DNA of 5,758 nt from WLWS01 sp047638675 (GTDB lineage: Bacteria > Pseudomonadota > Gammaproteobacteria > Eutrophobiales > Eutrophobiaceae), in contig JBLIML010000246.1 in assembly GCA_047638675.1 (NCBI GenBank), positions 1-5,758 of the forward strand, written 5' to 3'. The stretch's first letter is position 1. Each line of letters opens with the position of its first letter. The translations under genes were made by a program, and so were the position numbers. Shown here in pieces: positions 4,873 through 5,758 of this stretch. Under the pieces are notes generated by a model. That model was not told the origin of the DNA and ran no database searches. It was given only the letters and a program-made list of their open reading frames with translations.

Positions 4873-5758
4873 CTACATTCACGTGGAATCGTTTGCCTTT
4901 TAATTCAAAGCGAGGCAAGACCTTGTGCGCTACAGACTCGATGATGGGACGCAGGCCCAATTTATTTGAAATTGATTTGAGCAAAGTTGCTTTAGCAATG
5001 TCCACATTTTGATTTGCGGCCACTTCAATTTCGATTGTCAGCTCGCTCATCTCGCCACGTATCTGCACAGTGGCGCGATATTCATCAATTACATCCATTT
5101 CCCTGACCAAATTATCAATGGCGCTGGGAAATATATTCACGCCACGTACCGTCACCATATCATCTGCGCGTCCGATAATGCCGCCCTGCAGGTAAAGAAA
5201 CTCGCCGGAACTTTCCCCTGGACTGGAATATTTCACTACATCGCCAGTGCGATATCGAATCACCGGAAAGCCCCAGCGTCCAAGATTAGTTAAGACGAGT
5301 TCGCCTTCTTCACCATCTGCAACCGGTTGTTGACTGGTCTTGTCGAGCACTTCTGCAATGAATTCGCTTTCGTTGACATACAGACCGTTGGGTCGATTCC
5401 TCGGTTCAAAACCGAATGCTCCCACTTCAGATGCGCCAGCGTGATCATGACATTGTGCCGCCCAGCCATCATTGATGCGTTTTTTGGTAGCAGGAATGTT
5501 TGCACCGGGCTCACCCGCGAGCACCAGTATACGAATTTTTAATTCGCCGATATCAAAGTCATTTTCTTTTGCGACCTCCAGTAAATGCAAGGCATAACTA
5601 GGTGTGCAACATAATGCTGTGCATTGTGTATCCAACATTAAACGCAATCGATCCAATGATGAACGACCACCGCCGGGTATCATCAGCATACCCAACTGAC
5701 GTGCACCTTCCACCGCTGCCCAAAAACCGATAAAGGGTCCGAAGGAAACCGCGCAGAA
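4862..5758 (-). CDS. Phenylacetate-CoA ligase (PaaK) family aryl-acid CoA ligase (5' partial)
   Basis: This is the C-terminal 298 residues of an ANL-superfamily adenylate-forming enzyme, open to the window end; the GTG at 5713 is internal. Such enzymes activate an aromatic carboxylate with ATP and then load it on CoA. Counting from the window edge, the core shows SFGPFIGFWAAVEGARQLG (5-23), TPSYALHL (52-59), LAGEPG (80-85) and the adenine-binding HAGASEVGAFGFEP (106-119). YRTGD (169-173) binds the ribose. The mobile C-terminal domain follows with GRADDMVTVRGVNIFPS (196-212), typical of PaaK-like enzymes. The glycine-rich P-loop lies outside the window. Where relatives usually carry GFEC and a CxCG pair, this protein has GFEP and ESSG, so a cysteine cluster seems lost. 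The tail LPRFELKGKRF looks complete. The substrate is unassigned; the neighbouring AAHS carrier and thioesterase point to an aromatic acid. Confidence 0.92.
   Translation of the reverse strand, partial: FCAVSFGPFIGFWAAVEGARQLGMLMIPGGGRSSLDRLRLMLDTQCTALCCTPSYALHLLEVAKENDFDIGELKIRILVLAGEPGANIPATKKRINDGWAAQCHDHAGASEVGAFGFEPRNRPNGLYVNESEFIAEVLDKTSQQPVADGEEGELVLTNLGRWGFPVIRYRTGDVVKYSSPGESSGEFLYLQGGIIGRADDMVTVRGVNIFPSAIDNLVREMDVIDEYRATVQIRGEMSELTIEIEVAANQNVDIAKATLLKSISNKLGLRPIIESVAHKVLPRFELKGKRFHVNVEMD

Noticed and set aside
5009..5542. Several 70-95 residue frames overlapping the CoA ligase
   Set aside because: The ligase frame contains all the conserved adenylation motifs through this stretch, so the other frames are shadows.

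Overview
The window is a mid-GC (roughly mid-40s percent, judged by eye) bacterial chromosomal segment. Codon use, family content and gene style fit a proteobacterium, most likely gamma or beta. That placement is inference, because no rRNA or other marker gene is present. No tRNA, rRNA, insertion sequence, integrase or CRISPR array is visible.

Left part (1-2716), all on the + strand. It opens inside a D-Ala-D-Ala-ligase-like ATP-grasp enzyme whose 5' end lies outside the window. A 210-base gap follows with one possible 41-residue ORF (770-895) and a small dyad. Next come a DUF1003 two-helix membrane protein (955-1440) and a YcaD-like major facilitator transporter (1502-2716). These genes are co-directional, but the gaps and mixed functions do not show that they form one operon.

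Right part (2770-5758), an aromatic/aryl-acid cluster. A minus-strand MFS transporter of the aromatic acid:H+ symporter (AAHS) family converges on the YcaD-like gene. It is divergent from a 4-hydroxybenzoyl-CoA-thioesterase-like hotdog protein (4237-4659). Beyond that, on the minus strand, lies a PaaK-type aryl-acid CoA ligase whose 5' end runs off the window. Eleven bases after its stop is a short reading frame that looks like the C-terminal third of a DUF4863/PnbB-type protein without its N-terminal part. I read it as a gene remnant.

The likely joint role of the right part is uptake of an aromatic acid by the symporter, activation to the CoA thioester by the ligase, and release or rescue of CoA by the thioesterase. 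The actual acid cannot be named from this sequence. I see no convincing new defence or mobile system. The most unusual items are the DUF4863 remnant at the ligase 3' end, the apparent loss of the ligase's usual cysteine cluster, the unplaced 41-residue ORF, and a 14-base motif shared by two intergenic regions.
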